From NCBI GenBank assembly GCA_963844055.1, contig CAWJMN010000001.1, forward strand, positions 1,488,001-1,552,000: DNA of 64,000 bases, given 5' to 3'. Source of the DNA: CAWJMN01 sp963844055 (GTDB lineage Bacteria > Planctomycetota > Planctomycetia > Pirellulales > Pirellulaceae). The notes below the pieces were generated by a model. The model saw nothing but the letters and a program-made list of their open reading frames with translations. It made no database searches and was not told where the DNA came from. A program made the translations under genes and the position numbers. Within the stretch, counting starts at the first letter, position 1. Each line of letters starts with the position of its first letter. Shown here piece by piece: positions 1-8,672 of the stretch.

Positions 1-623
1 TTGGAATTGGGCACTCGGCGGCGACGCATCACTCGGGCAGCTACTACGCCATGTACGGGCAAGTACCAGGCCTGCGCGTGGTTGTTCCTTCTTCGGCCTA
101 CGATGCCAAGGGGCTGATGAAGCATGCCCTTCGCTGCGATGATCCAGTCATGTTCCTGGAACATCGAGAGATTCTCATGACCAAGGGGCATGTACCTGTT
201 GAAGATTATGAGATTCCATTTGGCCAAGCAGCCGTCGTCCGTCCGGGAACTGGTGTTACGGTTGTCGCCTTGGCACGTATGGTTCACCTCACATTGTCGA
301 TCTGCGAAGAGTTGCAACGAGAAGGTATCTCGGTGGAGCTGATTGACCCGCGCACGGTCTCGCCGCTCGACACGCAAACCATCATTGATTCGGTCGGGAA
401 GACCGGCCGCCTACTGATTGTGGATGAGCCGCCAGCGCAGTACGGCTTCTCGGCCGAGATTGCGGCTCAAGTAGTTGATGCGGGCTTCAATCATTTGGAC
501 GCCCCGATTCGCCGTGTGACGGGGGCCTTTACGCCTACCCCATACAGTCCATCCCTTGAATCTGCTGTTGTCCCCTCCGCGACGGACATTGCCGACGCCA
601 TCCGCTCGCTCGTGAAGGAATAG
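1..623 (+). CDS. 2-oxo-acid dehydrogenase E1 component, beta subunit (5' truncated)
   Basis: Beta subunit of the thiamine-diphosphate E1 of a pyruvate-type dehydrogenase complex, which decarboxylates the 2-oxo acid and passes the acyl group to E2. The gene enters from the left edge; the open frame begins at base 3 and reads G-I-G-H-S-A-A-T-H-H before the first ATG at 51, so that ATG is internal. About 207 C-terminal residues are present: the end of the pyrimidine-binding transketolase fold (MYGQVPGLRVVVPS, FLEHR) and the C-terminal transketolase domain (VTVVALARM, ELIDPRTVSPLD, IVDEP). The stop is 2 nt before the E2 start, so the two are co-transcribed. Acetoin or branched-chain dehydrogenase beta subunits are so similar that the substrate cannot be fixed from sequence. 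Confidence 0.93.
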   Translation, partial: GIGHSAATHHSGSYYAMYGQVPGLRVVVPSSAYDAKGLMKHALRCDDPVMFLEHREILMTKGHVPVEDYEIPFGQAAVVRPGTGVTVVALARMVHLTLSICEELQREGISVELIDPRTVSPLDTQTIIDSVGKTGRLLIVDEPPAQYGFSAEIAAQVVDAGFNHLDAPIRRVTGAFTPTPYSPSLESAVVPSATDIADAIRSLVKE

Positions 624-625
624 CC

Positions 626-1969
626 ATGGCCTTTGAAATTGTAATTCCGCGTTTGGGTTGGTCGATGGAAGAGGGGACGTTCTTGGGCTGGTTAAAGGCC
701 GAAGGAACGACGATTCGGCCGGGCGATGTGCTGTTTGAGCTGGAAGGAGAAAAGGCCTCTCAAGAGATTGAAGCGGTCGATTCCGGCATTCTTCGTCTAG
801 CCGCTGATGCGCCAACCAAGGGAGCTACGGTTCCTGTTGGCAAAGTGATTGGGTACTTGCTGGCAGTCGGAGAATCGCTTCCTGGTGCGCAAAATAGTGC
901 GTCGCCGAGCGCTGCTGCGTCTACGCCAGCGTTAGCAAAAGAAGTGCCACCACCGGCTGGACCAGCGGCACGTCGCCGTGCCCGCGAGCTAGGGGTTCCT
1001 CTTGCGGAGGTGCAAGGTTCGGGCCCACGGGGTCGCGTGCTTCGTGACGATATTCAGCGGACGGCCGAGCAGCAGTCACAGCCAAGCTTCCCTGTCACCA
1101 GCGGTACAGCGGCAACTCAGAAGCGGATCGCCACGCCCCGCGCCAAGAATCTGGCAAAGCAGTTAGGGGTAAATTGGAATCTACTTCAAGGAACAGGGGC
1201 TGGTGGTCGTATTCGCGAATGCGACGTGCGGCAGGCGGCGGATCGCGGTGCCGGGCAGAATGTTGGTGGGTCCCGTCGTATTCCAATTACCAATCGGCGG
1301 AAGGTAATCGCACAGCGGATGGTGACCAGCCGCCAGCAGACGGTGCCGGTTACTCTTACCACGCGGGCAGATGCCACCAACCTCGTGAATCTTCGCGAGC
1401 AATTCAAAACGGCGGCTCGTTGGTTGCGGGTGCCTAGCTACCAAGACATCGTCCAAAAGCTAGTCGCTGAGCTACTGGTTCAGCACCCGTTACTAACAGC
1501 GCAGTGGCAAGAGACGGAGCTACTCCTCCCGTCGCCGGAAGAGATCCACATCGGAATTGCGGTGGATACGGAAGACGGTTTGCTGGTTCCCGTGGTACGC
1601 CATGTGCGGAAGTTGTCGCTGGGTGAACTTGCACAGCAGACTTTCACGTTGGCCCAAAAAGCACGTGAAGGTGGTCTGTCACTTTCAGAAATGCAGGGGG
1701 GCGTCTTCACCATTACCAACTTGGGTGCGTATGGCATCGATGCATTTACGCCGGTGATCAATGCGCCAGAGTCTGCCATCTTGGGACTCGGAGCGATTCG
1801 TTTAGAGCCCACCATTACTGCCGATGGTCAAATCGTGCCACGGCATCAATGGACGCTAAGCCTTACGTTTGATCATCGCGTATTGGATGGCGCACCGGCT
1901 GCGAAGTTCCTGCAAGACCTAACGAAGGCGATTGCCAGCCCGTCGGCCTGGCTGCTTTCCGACGGCTAA
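626..1969 (+). CDS. Dihydrolipoamide acyltransferase (E2) of a 2-oxo-acid dehydrogenase complex
   Basis: 447-residue E2 core protein; transfers the acyl group from E1 to CoA through a swinging lipoyl arm. Domain order: lipoyl domain at residues 1-80, with the likely lipoylated lysine at K43 in E-G-E-K-A (the usual E-T-D-K-A is altered); Ala/Pro linker; a first peripheral-subunit-binding domain at about 112-148 (RRRARELGV, GRVLRDDI); a second at about 168-207 (PRAKNLAKQLGV, GRIRECDV); acyltransferase domain from about 218 to the end with the active-site motif DHRVLDG. Two subunit-binding domains in one chain are less common than one. No E3 gene is seen before the convergent DUF1501 gene, so E3 lies elsewhere. 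Confidence 0.93.
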   Translation: MAFEIVIPRLGWSMEEGTFLGWLKAEGTTIRPGDVLFELEGEKASQEIEAVDSGILRLAADAPTKGATVPVGKVIGYLLAVGESLPGAQNSASPSAAASTPALAKEVPPPAGPAARRRARELGVPLAEVQGSGPRGRVLRDDIQRTAEQQSQPSFPVTSGTAATQKRIATPRAKNLAKQLGVNWNLLQGTGAGGRIRECDVRQAADRGAGQNVGGSRRIPITNRRKVIAQRMVTSRQQTVPVTLTTRADATNLVNLREQFKTAARWLRVPSYQDIVQKLVAELLVQHPLLTAQWQETELLLPSPEEIHIGIAVDTEDGLLVPVVRHVRKLSLGELAQQTFTLAQKAREGGLSLSEMQGGVFTITNLGAYGIDAFTPVINAPESAILGLGAIRLEPTITADGQIVPRHQWTLSLTFDHRVLDGAPAAKFLQDLTKAIASPSAWLLSDG

Positions 1970-2026
1970 TATCGATGTGGGTGGCCTGTTGTTGATACAA
2001 CGCATGAATAGGTTCACGCGTTGTAC

Positions 2027-3430
2027 TTATGCCAAGATATCTTTGACCACGTTGCCATAGAGGTCGGTTAGGCGATAGTCCCTACCGCCATGGCGGTAGG
2101 TTAGCTTTTCGTGGTTCAGACCCATCAGGTGCAGGATCGTCGCATGGAAATCATGCACGTGGACCGGCTTTTCTGCCGGCTTAATGCCGTATTCATCGGT
2201 CGAACCGTGGATGTATCCCTTCTTCACGCCTGCCCCGGCCAGCCAAGTGCTAAACGCCCAGTTATGGTGTTCGCGCCCACGGTTGTCGGCCGTGTTATTA
2301 AATGGTGTTCGTCCAAACTCGCTAGTCCAGACCACCAAGACATCATCCATCAAGCCGAGTCGCTTTAGATCTTTGAGTAGTCCTGCAATCGGCTGATCCA
2401 CTTGAGGCGCAAGACGTCCATGGTCGGCCATGTCGCCGTGCGAGTCCCAGTTGCCACTGGAGCCCGTGTGGATTAGCTCGACAAATCTTACGCCCCGTTC
2501 TACCAAACGTCGGGCGGCCAAGCATTGCCAGCCAAACCCCTCATTGGTGCCTCGCTTCAATCCGTATAGACCGAGCGTCTCATCACTTTCTTGGGAGAAG
2601 TCGAGCGTCGCTGGCATTTCGGTTTGCATGCCGTACGCCGTTTCAAAGGAGCGAATGCGGGCCGCCAATTGCAGGTCTTCACTGCGGGCTTCACGGTGTT
2701 TCTCGTTAAAGGCCTTCAGCATCTCAAGTTCTTGCACCTGACGCTCTTGCGTGGGGACGCGGCGGGCTAGGTTGGCAATCGGGTCGGCACCCGAGATCAC
2801 ACGTGTTCCCTGGTGAGCCCCCGGCAAAAAGTCAGACGCCCAAACTTGTGTGCCCGCATACGGCATTTGAGGCGCTAATACCAAGAACGAAGGCAAATTC
2901 TGATTGACGGTTCCTAGCCCATAGCTGGCCCAGGCTCCGATGCTTGGACGTGCGAACGCAAACGAACCGGTATGCATTCCTAGGGTGGCGTTGTAATGGT
3001 TCGAGTGGCTAGTGTGCATCGAACGGATCAACGTGAGGTCGTCTGCCATCTCGCCAACATGCGGAAACAGATCGCTAATCTCCATGCCGCTTTGTCCACG
3101 GGGAGAAAACTTCCAGTTGGGCTGCTTCAGGAATAGCTTTTCATATCCGGGGCGATTGCGAGTTTCCGGATGGTCGAGCGTGACCTGCTTGCCATGTTCT
3201 GAGGTCAGCTTGGGCTTGGGGTCGAACGTGTCCACATGCGAAACGCCGCCGCTCATGAACAGAAAGATGACCGACTTCGCTTTGGCAGGGAAGTGCGGCG
3301 CCTTTACCGCTAAGGGATCGGCCGAATCTGCTGCCAAAAGCTCGCTGAGAAGTCCTGGCATTAACATCGATCCTGCTAATGACGAAAGCATGAAGTTCCG
3401 TCGTCCGCAACATGCATCAGAGCCAGTCAT
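2027..3430 (-). CDS. DUF1501 family protein, Tat-type leader
   Basis: 467 residues. DUF1501 proteins are distant members of the sulfatase/alkaline-phosphatase-like fold; no biochemical role is established. Visible family landmarks: twin-arginine leader (CCGRRNFMLSS), S-G-G-V-S-H-V-D-T-F-D-P-K-P near the N terminus, SEFGRTP and a late E-H-H-N-W segment. The start at 3430 is chosen because GGAG lies 7 nt upstream on the minus strand; an ATG at 3457 would overlap the upstream gene by 23 nt and add nine residues before the Tat motif. The gene begins 4 nt after the DUF1549/DUF1553 stop, so this is the usual planctomycete pair, last in a GntR-DUF1549-DUF1501 operon. Confidence 0.93.
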   Translation of the reverse strand: MTGSDACCGRRNFMLSSLAGSMLMPGLLSELLAADSADPLAVKAPHFPAKAKSVIFLFMSGGVSHVDTFDPKPKLTSEHGKQVTLDHPETRNRPGYEKLFLKQPNWKFSPRGQSGMEISDLFPHVGEMADDLTLIRSMHTSHSNHYNATLGMHTGSFAFARPSIGAWASYGLGTVNQNLPSFLVLAPQMPYAGTQVWASDFLPGAHQGTRVISGADPIANLARRVPTQERQVQELEMLKAFNEKHREARSEDLQLAARIRSFETAYGMQTEMPATLDFSQESDETLGLYGLKRGTNEGFGWQCLAARRLVERGVRFVELIHTGSSGNWDSHGDMADHGRLAPQVDQPIAGLLKDLKRLGLMDDVLVVWTSEFGRTPFNNTADNRGREHHNWAFSTWLAGAGVKKGYIHGSTDEYGIKPAEKPVHVHDFHATILHLMGLNHEKLTYRHGGRDYRLTDLYGNVVKDILA

Positions 3431-3434
3431 GGCA

Positions 3435-6400
3435 TTACTCCACATAAAGGAATTCATTGCTGGTCAAGATCACGCGAACAATCGCTCGCCAAGCCTCTTG
3501 CACCGGCTCTGTAGGGACGGTTCCTGGAACTAGCTTTTCATATTGGCTGAGGAACTTTGTAAACATGGCATGCTCACCCTCGGTAGGAACTCGCTGAAGC
3601 ACAGACCGAAAGGCCGCATCGCACCGAGATAGGTCGTCTTGTTCTTTCATTACCTTGTCTGCCAGTTTGTTGGCTTGGGTGTGAAAGAACGGATCGTTCA
3701 TGAAGTACAACGCCTGAGTGGGTACCGTGGTGACCTGACGCTGCGGGGTTGTGGCATTGGGGTCTGCTCCGTCAAACAGTCCCAAAAAGGGGTGACGGCG
3801 ATTGCGCAGCGTCATGAGGTAGACGCTTCTCTGATTGTTGTCGTACACCGCACTAAACGGATTATGCTGGGAAAACGCCCAGGTATTAGCTGGCGGAAAC
3901 GGGTGCGGTCCCCCAGGGGTTCTGTCTAGTTCACCACTCGCCACCAGCAAGCTGTCACGCAGTTCCTCGGCGCTGATGCGACGGCGATCAAACCGCCAAT
4001 AGAACTCGTTGCTGGGGTCTTTTTCTAGTGCTGCATTGTGGCCAACGCTGTTGCGCTGATAGGTGGCGGAAAGCATGATCGTGCGGTGCATGGCCTTCAT
4101 GCTCCAGCCCGATGCGATAAACTCATTCGCCAAGTAATCGACAAGTTCTGGGTGCGTCGGCTTGATCCCGCGTGAGCCAAAGTCACTGCTGCTAGGAACC
4201 AGCCCTTTTCCAAAATGGTGTTGCCAGATTCGATTGGCCATCACTCGCGCAGTAAGGGGATTGGCAGGATCGCTAAGCCACTTGGCCAGTTGTACCCGTC
4301 CGCTGCCACCGTCTGTAGGAACCTGTTCGCCACCAAGCACTTGAAGCCAGCGACGTGGAACTTCCGGTCCTAGTTTGTCGGGGTCGCCCCGCAAATGCAG
4401 TTTTGCATTGCCGACGTTTCCTTCCGTCACCGCGTAGGCGGTCTCTTGCTTGGGTGCCTTCGCCAATAGCGCATTCTTACTTTGAACAAGCTCGGCCAGC
4501 TTTTTGCTGAGCTCGACAATTTGCGAAAGAGAATTGTCCTGCTGCGCCGGGTGCAGGCCCAACATCCAGCTAATACCATCGGGGCCGGTAGGATGAGCGT
4601 CAGAGATCTTGCCCGAAACCGTGATTTCGCCATCGATGGGGCTGACCCAGCCAATCGCTACAGGGCCGTTCATGGCCGGATGCACAAAGAGGCTTCGTGC
4701 GGGAAGCGTGGTCCAAACCTTGATTGGTTGCGCTGCCGCATTCACCAAAATGGAAGGGGTGTCACCATTTCGCCAAACGTTCAGCCCCGTTTGCCCAGAG
4801 TCATTGGCAATCGCTTCCGGCAGTAGCTTCAGCGCCTCACGTCCGTCTAAGAACCACCACACTCCATCGTGGCCTTGCCGATCTGCATGTGGATTGGCCG
4901 CCAAAAAATTGTCGAGAACATCTTCCGACGCACTCCACTTCCCGCCGTTACCCCCCACCTCGGCAATGTCCCACACAACTTGCGTGGTGTCCGCACCATG
5001 GTTCCCTTGAGGAAACACCGACAGCTTAAGGATTTGCCCCTTGGTCACTTTAATTGGGGCCGTTTTAGGATCGGCCGCAAGCCCAAAAGCTTGCATCCCA
5101 CCATCGGCAAACTCTCCTTGAGCAACAATCGTTGGAGCCTGCGAGTTTTGTTTGGCAATCGTCGCGGCCACCGATGCTAGAGCATCCTGCGATTGTTTTA
5201 AGGCTTGGTCGACATCTGCCAATTGTTTGAGATGCGGCTCGACGACCCGCTTCCATTCGGCCGGGGCCAGCAATGCCACTAGGTCCCGCGGCTGTTGCTT
5301 GGGTTCGCAGCCTGGAAATGCAAACTTGGTGCTTTGCAAAATGCCGTACAGGGCATAGTAGTCTTGTGCAGTGATGGGATCGTACTTGTGATCGTGACAA
5401 CGTGCACATGCGACAGAAAGCCCGAGCACCGACCGACAAAGGGTGTCGATCGTATCCTCATTGGTGAGGTGCATGAACTTGTCAGTGTCGTGATCGAACC
5501 GTCTGGCAATTGCCAAAAATCCTGTCGCGATGACGCCGGCCGAATAAGCCTCGGGCGAATCATTGGCGTGAATGAGGTCTCCAGCGATCTGATCGCGTAG
5601 GAATTGGTCGTAGGGCAAGTCCTTTTGAAAGGCATCAATGACCCAGTTTCGATAGCGCCATGCATCTTGTACAGGATGGTCAGTGTTCTCACCCGCCGTG
5701 TCGGCATATCGGACAAGGTCCAGCCAGTGCCGCCCCCAACGTTCTCCGTAGCCTGGGCTTCTAAGTAGACGATCAATCACTTTCGCAAACGCATCTGGTG
5801 ATTCGTCACTGATAAACGCGTTTACCTCTTCCATCGTCGGCGGCAGGCCGGTTAGGTCGTAAGTGGCCCGCCGGATTAGGGTACGTTTGTCGGCCTGCGG
5901 CAAAGCCTCAAGTCCCGCTTGCTCTAGCTTGGCTTGTACAAAAAGGTCGAGGTCGGTTTGTACGACCGTACGATTCTTAACCATAGGGAGCGGAACGGGC
6001 TTCAGCGGTTGTAGCGACCACCAATGTTTGGCCTCATCCAGCGTCATGCCACCTAGGCGAGCCGCTGCAACGCGTGGATCGGCAGCGCCTCGCTTTACCC
6101 ATTCGGTCAGTAGGGCGATTTCGCCCGCAGGCAGCTTGCCACCACTCTCTTCCGGCGGCATTTGTAGTGCGGCGTCGTCATAGCCAATGGCCTTGATGAG
6201 CAGGCTGAGCCTCGGCCTTACCGGGCACCAAGGCGGGGCCGTTTTCGCCCCCTTTTTCCCAGCCTGATCGAGTATCTAGGGCTAGGCCGCCATGCGTCTT
6301 GCCAGTCTCGGCCGAATGGCATTTGTAGCAACGCGCAATCAAAATCGGCCGAATCTTGGCTTCAAAGAAGTCGATTTCTGGATCGGCTGCAAAGGCGCTG

Positions 6401-6480
6401 GCGCTCAAAAACAAACTAGAGATTAAGAGGGTAAAGCCAACGCTGGCCATTTTCATCCGGCGTTCGTGAGAGACGTTCAT
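3435..6480 (-). pseudogene. PSCyt1/DUF1549/DUF1553 protein, interrupted by a +1 frame change near 6207
   Basis: Repaired, this encodes about 1014 residues: signal peptide (LLISSLFLSASAFA), PSCyt1 cytochrome-like domain with CYKCH, DUF1549 with a second heme-type motif CARCH followed by DHKYDP, a central beta-rich insertion with a short coiled segment, and DUF1553 ending in SNEFLYVE. The first frame (6480 down to about 6178) stops after 100 residues just as the conserved S-L-L-I-K-A-I stretch should begin; that stretch is intact one frame over. Dropping one base in GCTCAGC (minus strand, 6210-6204) restores P-G-K-A-E-A-S-L-L-I. The rest is uninterrupted and well conserved, so this may be an assembly error or a recent mutation, not an old pseudogene. 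The start overlaps the GntR stop as ATGA. Confidence 0.85.
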
Positions 6481-7190
6481 CGGTCATCCTCCTCCGTTGG
6501 GCGATTGGTTTGCAACCATTCGCGCCAAGCAATCAAATGGGCACGCGCTGCCTGTGTCGCGGCTGCTTCATCCTGTGTTTGGATCACGCGCAAACAATCC
6601 TTGTGAGCCTTGACCGCGGCTTCTCGCACGGTCGTCATCACATGAAAGACTTCACGCTGTAACGCTGCGGTGAAAAGCTGGACCTGCCCTCGCATCGCTC
6701 CCCAAAGGTGCTGTACGCGAGAATGCCGGCTCGCCGCGACAATGAGGTCGTGAAATTCAATGTCCAAAAGCGTGGTTTGCGCTAGCGAGCGGGCCCGCGA
6801 CATCTTCTGGATGTTCGCTTCCATCTTTTCCAAATCACTCGGCGTGTGATTTCGTGCCGCGAGACGGAAGGACTCGCATTCCAGCATGACCCGCACATCA
6901 TAGATCTCTTGAAAGTCGCGCGGCGCTAACGTTCGCACCCGACATCGGCCGCGGCCTTCAAATACCAAGAGGCCATCCCGTTCCAGAACCAAAGTCGCTT
7001 CGCGTACGGGCACGCGGCTCACCCCCAGCCGTTCGGCCGTTGGAATTTCCGCCACCATCGTGCCAGCCATCAGCTGTCCTGAGATGATTTCTTCACGCAA
7101 TTGCTCGGTAACCAGTTCGGCAAGTGTGGGCTTGCGCGGAACAGGTTCGGTTGTACGTCGTAGGCGAGGCTTGGAGAGGGAGGTGGCCAT
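6477..7190 (-). CDS. GntR family transcriptional regulator, FadR/FCD subfamily
   Basis: 237 residues from the chosen ATG at 7190. The N-terminal winged helix-turn-helix (about 22-90) has the GntR signature: LAELVTEQLREEII, then AERLGVSRVPVREA and L-E-R-D-G-L-L. The C-terminal all-helical FCD domain shows E-F-H-D-L-I and later His residues of the usual metal/ligand pocket. FCD regulators usually repress catabolic genes for organic or sugar acids and release DNA on ligand binding. An ATG at 7250 is also open, but that extension would encode the palindrome at 7200-7211 as I-V-Y-N, so the palindrome is better read as an operator just before the true start. Its stop overlaps the next start as ATGA, making it first gene of the operon. 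The inducer is not predictable from sequence. Confidence 0.9.
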   Translation of the reverse strand: MATSLSKPRLRRTTEPVPRKPTLAELVTEQLREEIISGQLMAGTMVAEIPTAERLGVSRVPVREATLVLERDGLLVFEGRGRCRVRTLAPRDFQEIYDVRVMLECESFRLAARNHTPSDLEKMEANIQKMSRARSLAQTTLLDIEFHDLIVAASRHSRVQHLWGAMRGQVQLFTAALQREVFHVMTTVREAAVKAHKDCLRVIQTQDEAAATQAARAHLIAWREWLQTNRPTEEDDR

Positions 7191-7199
7191 AGTTCCGCC

Positions 7200-7211
7200 A
7201 TTGTATACAAT
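7200..7211. promoter_or_regulatory. Predicted GntR operator, perfect 12-bp palindrome ATTGTATACAAT
   Basis: Every base pairs in the inverted repeat, and it ends 9 bp before the regulator's ATG. FCD-type GntR regulators are known to bind short palindromes with a GTATAC-like core. The position implies autorepression of the regulator and its coupled DUF1549/DUF1501 genes. I noticed no second copy by eye. Confidence 0.65.
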
Positions 7212-7333
7212 CCGCAGGGCGGTTTCAAGGTAATGCGGTTTGCTATCCATTTGGCAGGCTCGGTCCGTAGTAAGATGGGACGGTGTCGCTCGTTTAAATA
7301 GCGTAAAGGTCCTCTGCCTGGATTGATCTGCTA

Positions 7334-8089
7334 ATGCTTCCGCTCACCGACCTTTTAGCTGCCTCGGCTACGCCGCTTAGTCTGGCTTTGATTTTCAGTT
7401 GGCTGCTTGGAAGGCAGGTCCGCTGGTGGATCCTGGCGTTTGCTTTGTGCGTTGCAGGAACTGCTACCCACTGGTTGACACTAAAGCTCCTCGGCTGGTT
7501 TATGCCCAGTTTCTATGCGGGTGAAATTCCTCTGACGACGAAAGAAGTCTGGCTGAGTGCATTCTTTGATGCCGCCCTGCCTGAGGAACTAAGCCGCTTG
7601 GCGGGAATTCTGCTAGTTTTGGCATTATTTCGCCGGCACGTGACTGGACATTGCGAGGTTGTCGGCGCATTGGTGGCGATGGGTTTTGCCCTGATGGAGA
7701 ATGTTAGCTACGCCGTTTCGGACCCAGGCTGGCGAGTAATGCCCACCCTGGGACATGCCGCGGACGGCCTAATTATGGGAGCCTGCCTTTACCAGGCGAT
7801 TCAATCCACGCACAAAACACGCTGGCTATTTGCCGCTGGTGCAGTGATCATCCCTTTCCTTCTGCATGGCCTCTACGATGCGGCCATTATGTCGTGGGAA
7901 CGGATCGATGCGCTGACGCCGGAAAACGCTGCGACGGCCGAATCGGCGATTCCTGCAGACGCGGTTTGGGTGCTGCTTAGTATGGTCGTTGTGTTCGTGC
8001 AAACGGCTGTTGCAATCTCGATTTGTTTTCGAGTAAGAAGACGGGAGCAACCGAGCTTAGCCAGTTCTTCATCCGATTCACAATCTTGA
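7334..8089 (+). CDS. PrsW family intramembrane metalloprotease
   Basis: 251 residues with about seven hydrophobic segments. PrsW-type proteases cut within membranes; the founding member trims an anti-sigma factor. The family's catalytic motifs are all present: E-E at 84-85 (ALPEELSRL), E122-N123 (GFALMENVSY), H141 (TLGHAADG) and H178/D182 (HGLYD), which together resemble the CPBP/PrsW metal site. A soluble 25-residue Ser-rich tail follows the last helix. It is transcribed divergently from the GntR operon, with 143 nt between starts. No sigma or anti-sigma gene is adjacent, so the substrate is unknown. Confidence 0.85.
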   Translation: MLPLTDLLAASATPLSLALIFSWLLGRQVRWWILAFALCVAGTATHWLTLKLLGWFMPSFYAGEIPLTTKEVWLSAFFDAALPEELSRLAGILLVLALFRRHVTGHCEVVGALVAMGFALMENVSYAVSDPGWRVMPTLGHAADGLIMGACLYQAIQSTHKTRWLFAAGAVIIPFLLHGLYDAAIMSWERIDALTPENAATAESAIPADAVWVLLSMVVVFVQTAVAISICFRVRRREQPSLASSSSDSQS

Positions 8090-8114
8090 ATCCGCCGAGA
8101 GAGGCCCGATCGTC

Positions 8115-8663
8115 ATGCCAACTTATATCGCCTTTTTGCGGGCCATCAATGTCAGTGGTCGAACGATCAAGATGGACAAGCTCTGTTCCCTCTTTGGTGA
8201 GCTGGGCCTGCAGTCGGTGGAAAGCTTTATTGCGAGTGGCAATATCATCTTTTCCTCGACCGCCAAAAGCCGTGCAGGCTTAGAGAAAAAAATCGAAGGG
8301 CACCTCGCCAAATCGCTGGGGTATGAGGTCGCGACGTTCCTTCGCACGGTACCTGAATTGGCCGCCATTGCGGAACATCCTGCCGTGACTTCGAAGGAAG
8401 CCGCGTCGGCCAGTGCCTTGAATGTTGCACTGCTGAAAGGACCGCTTTCGGCCGCTGCAGTAAAGAGCCTGAAGGCGCTAGAAACCGATATCGACCGCCT
8501 GGTGCATCACCAATCGGAAGTCTACTGGCTCTGCAAGACCAAGCAGAGCCAGTCACGTTTTTCCAACGCCGCTTTGGAAAGGGGACTTAAAATCCAAGCG
8601 ACCTTTCGGGGGCTCAGCACGCTGCAGCGACTTGCAAAAAAGCTCGCTACGGATGCAAAATAG
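8115..8663 (+). CDS. DUF1697 domain-containing protein
   Basis: 182 residues, cytoplasmic. The N terminus Y-I-A-F-L-R-A-I-N-V-S-G and the E-S-F-I-A-S-G-N-I-I-F stretch are characteristic of DUF1697, a widespread family of unknown function with a ferredoxin-like N-terminal fold. The C terminus has the usual T-F-R/W-x-T-L-type ending (FRGLSTLQRL). It follows the PrsW gene by 25 nt and may share its transcript. It converges on the molybdoenzyme gene with only 9 nt between stops. Confidence 0.85.
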   Translation: MPTYIAFLRAINVSGRTIKMDKLCSLFGELGLQSVESFIASGNIIFSSTAKSRAGLEKKIEGHLAKSLGYEVATFLRTVPELAAIAEHPAVTSKEAASASALNVALLKGPLSAAAVKSLKALETDIDRLVHHQSEVYWLCKTKQSQSRFSNAALERGLKIQATFRGLSTLQRLAKKLATDAK

Positions 8664-8672
8664 CTCTCTGCA

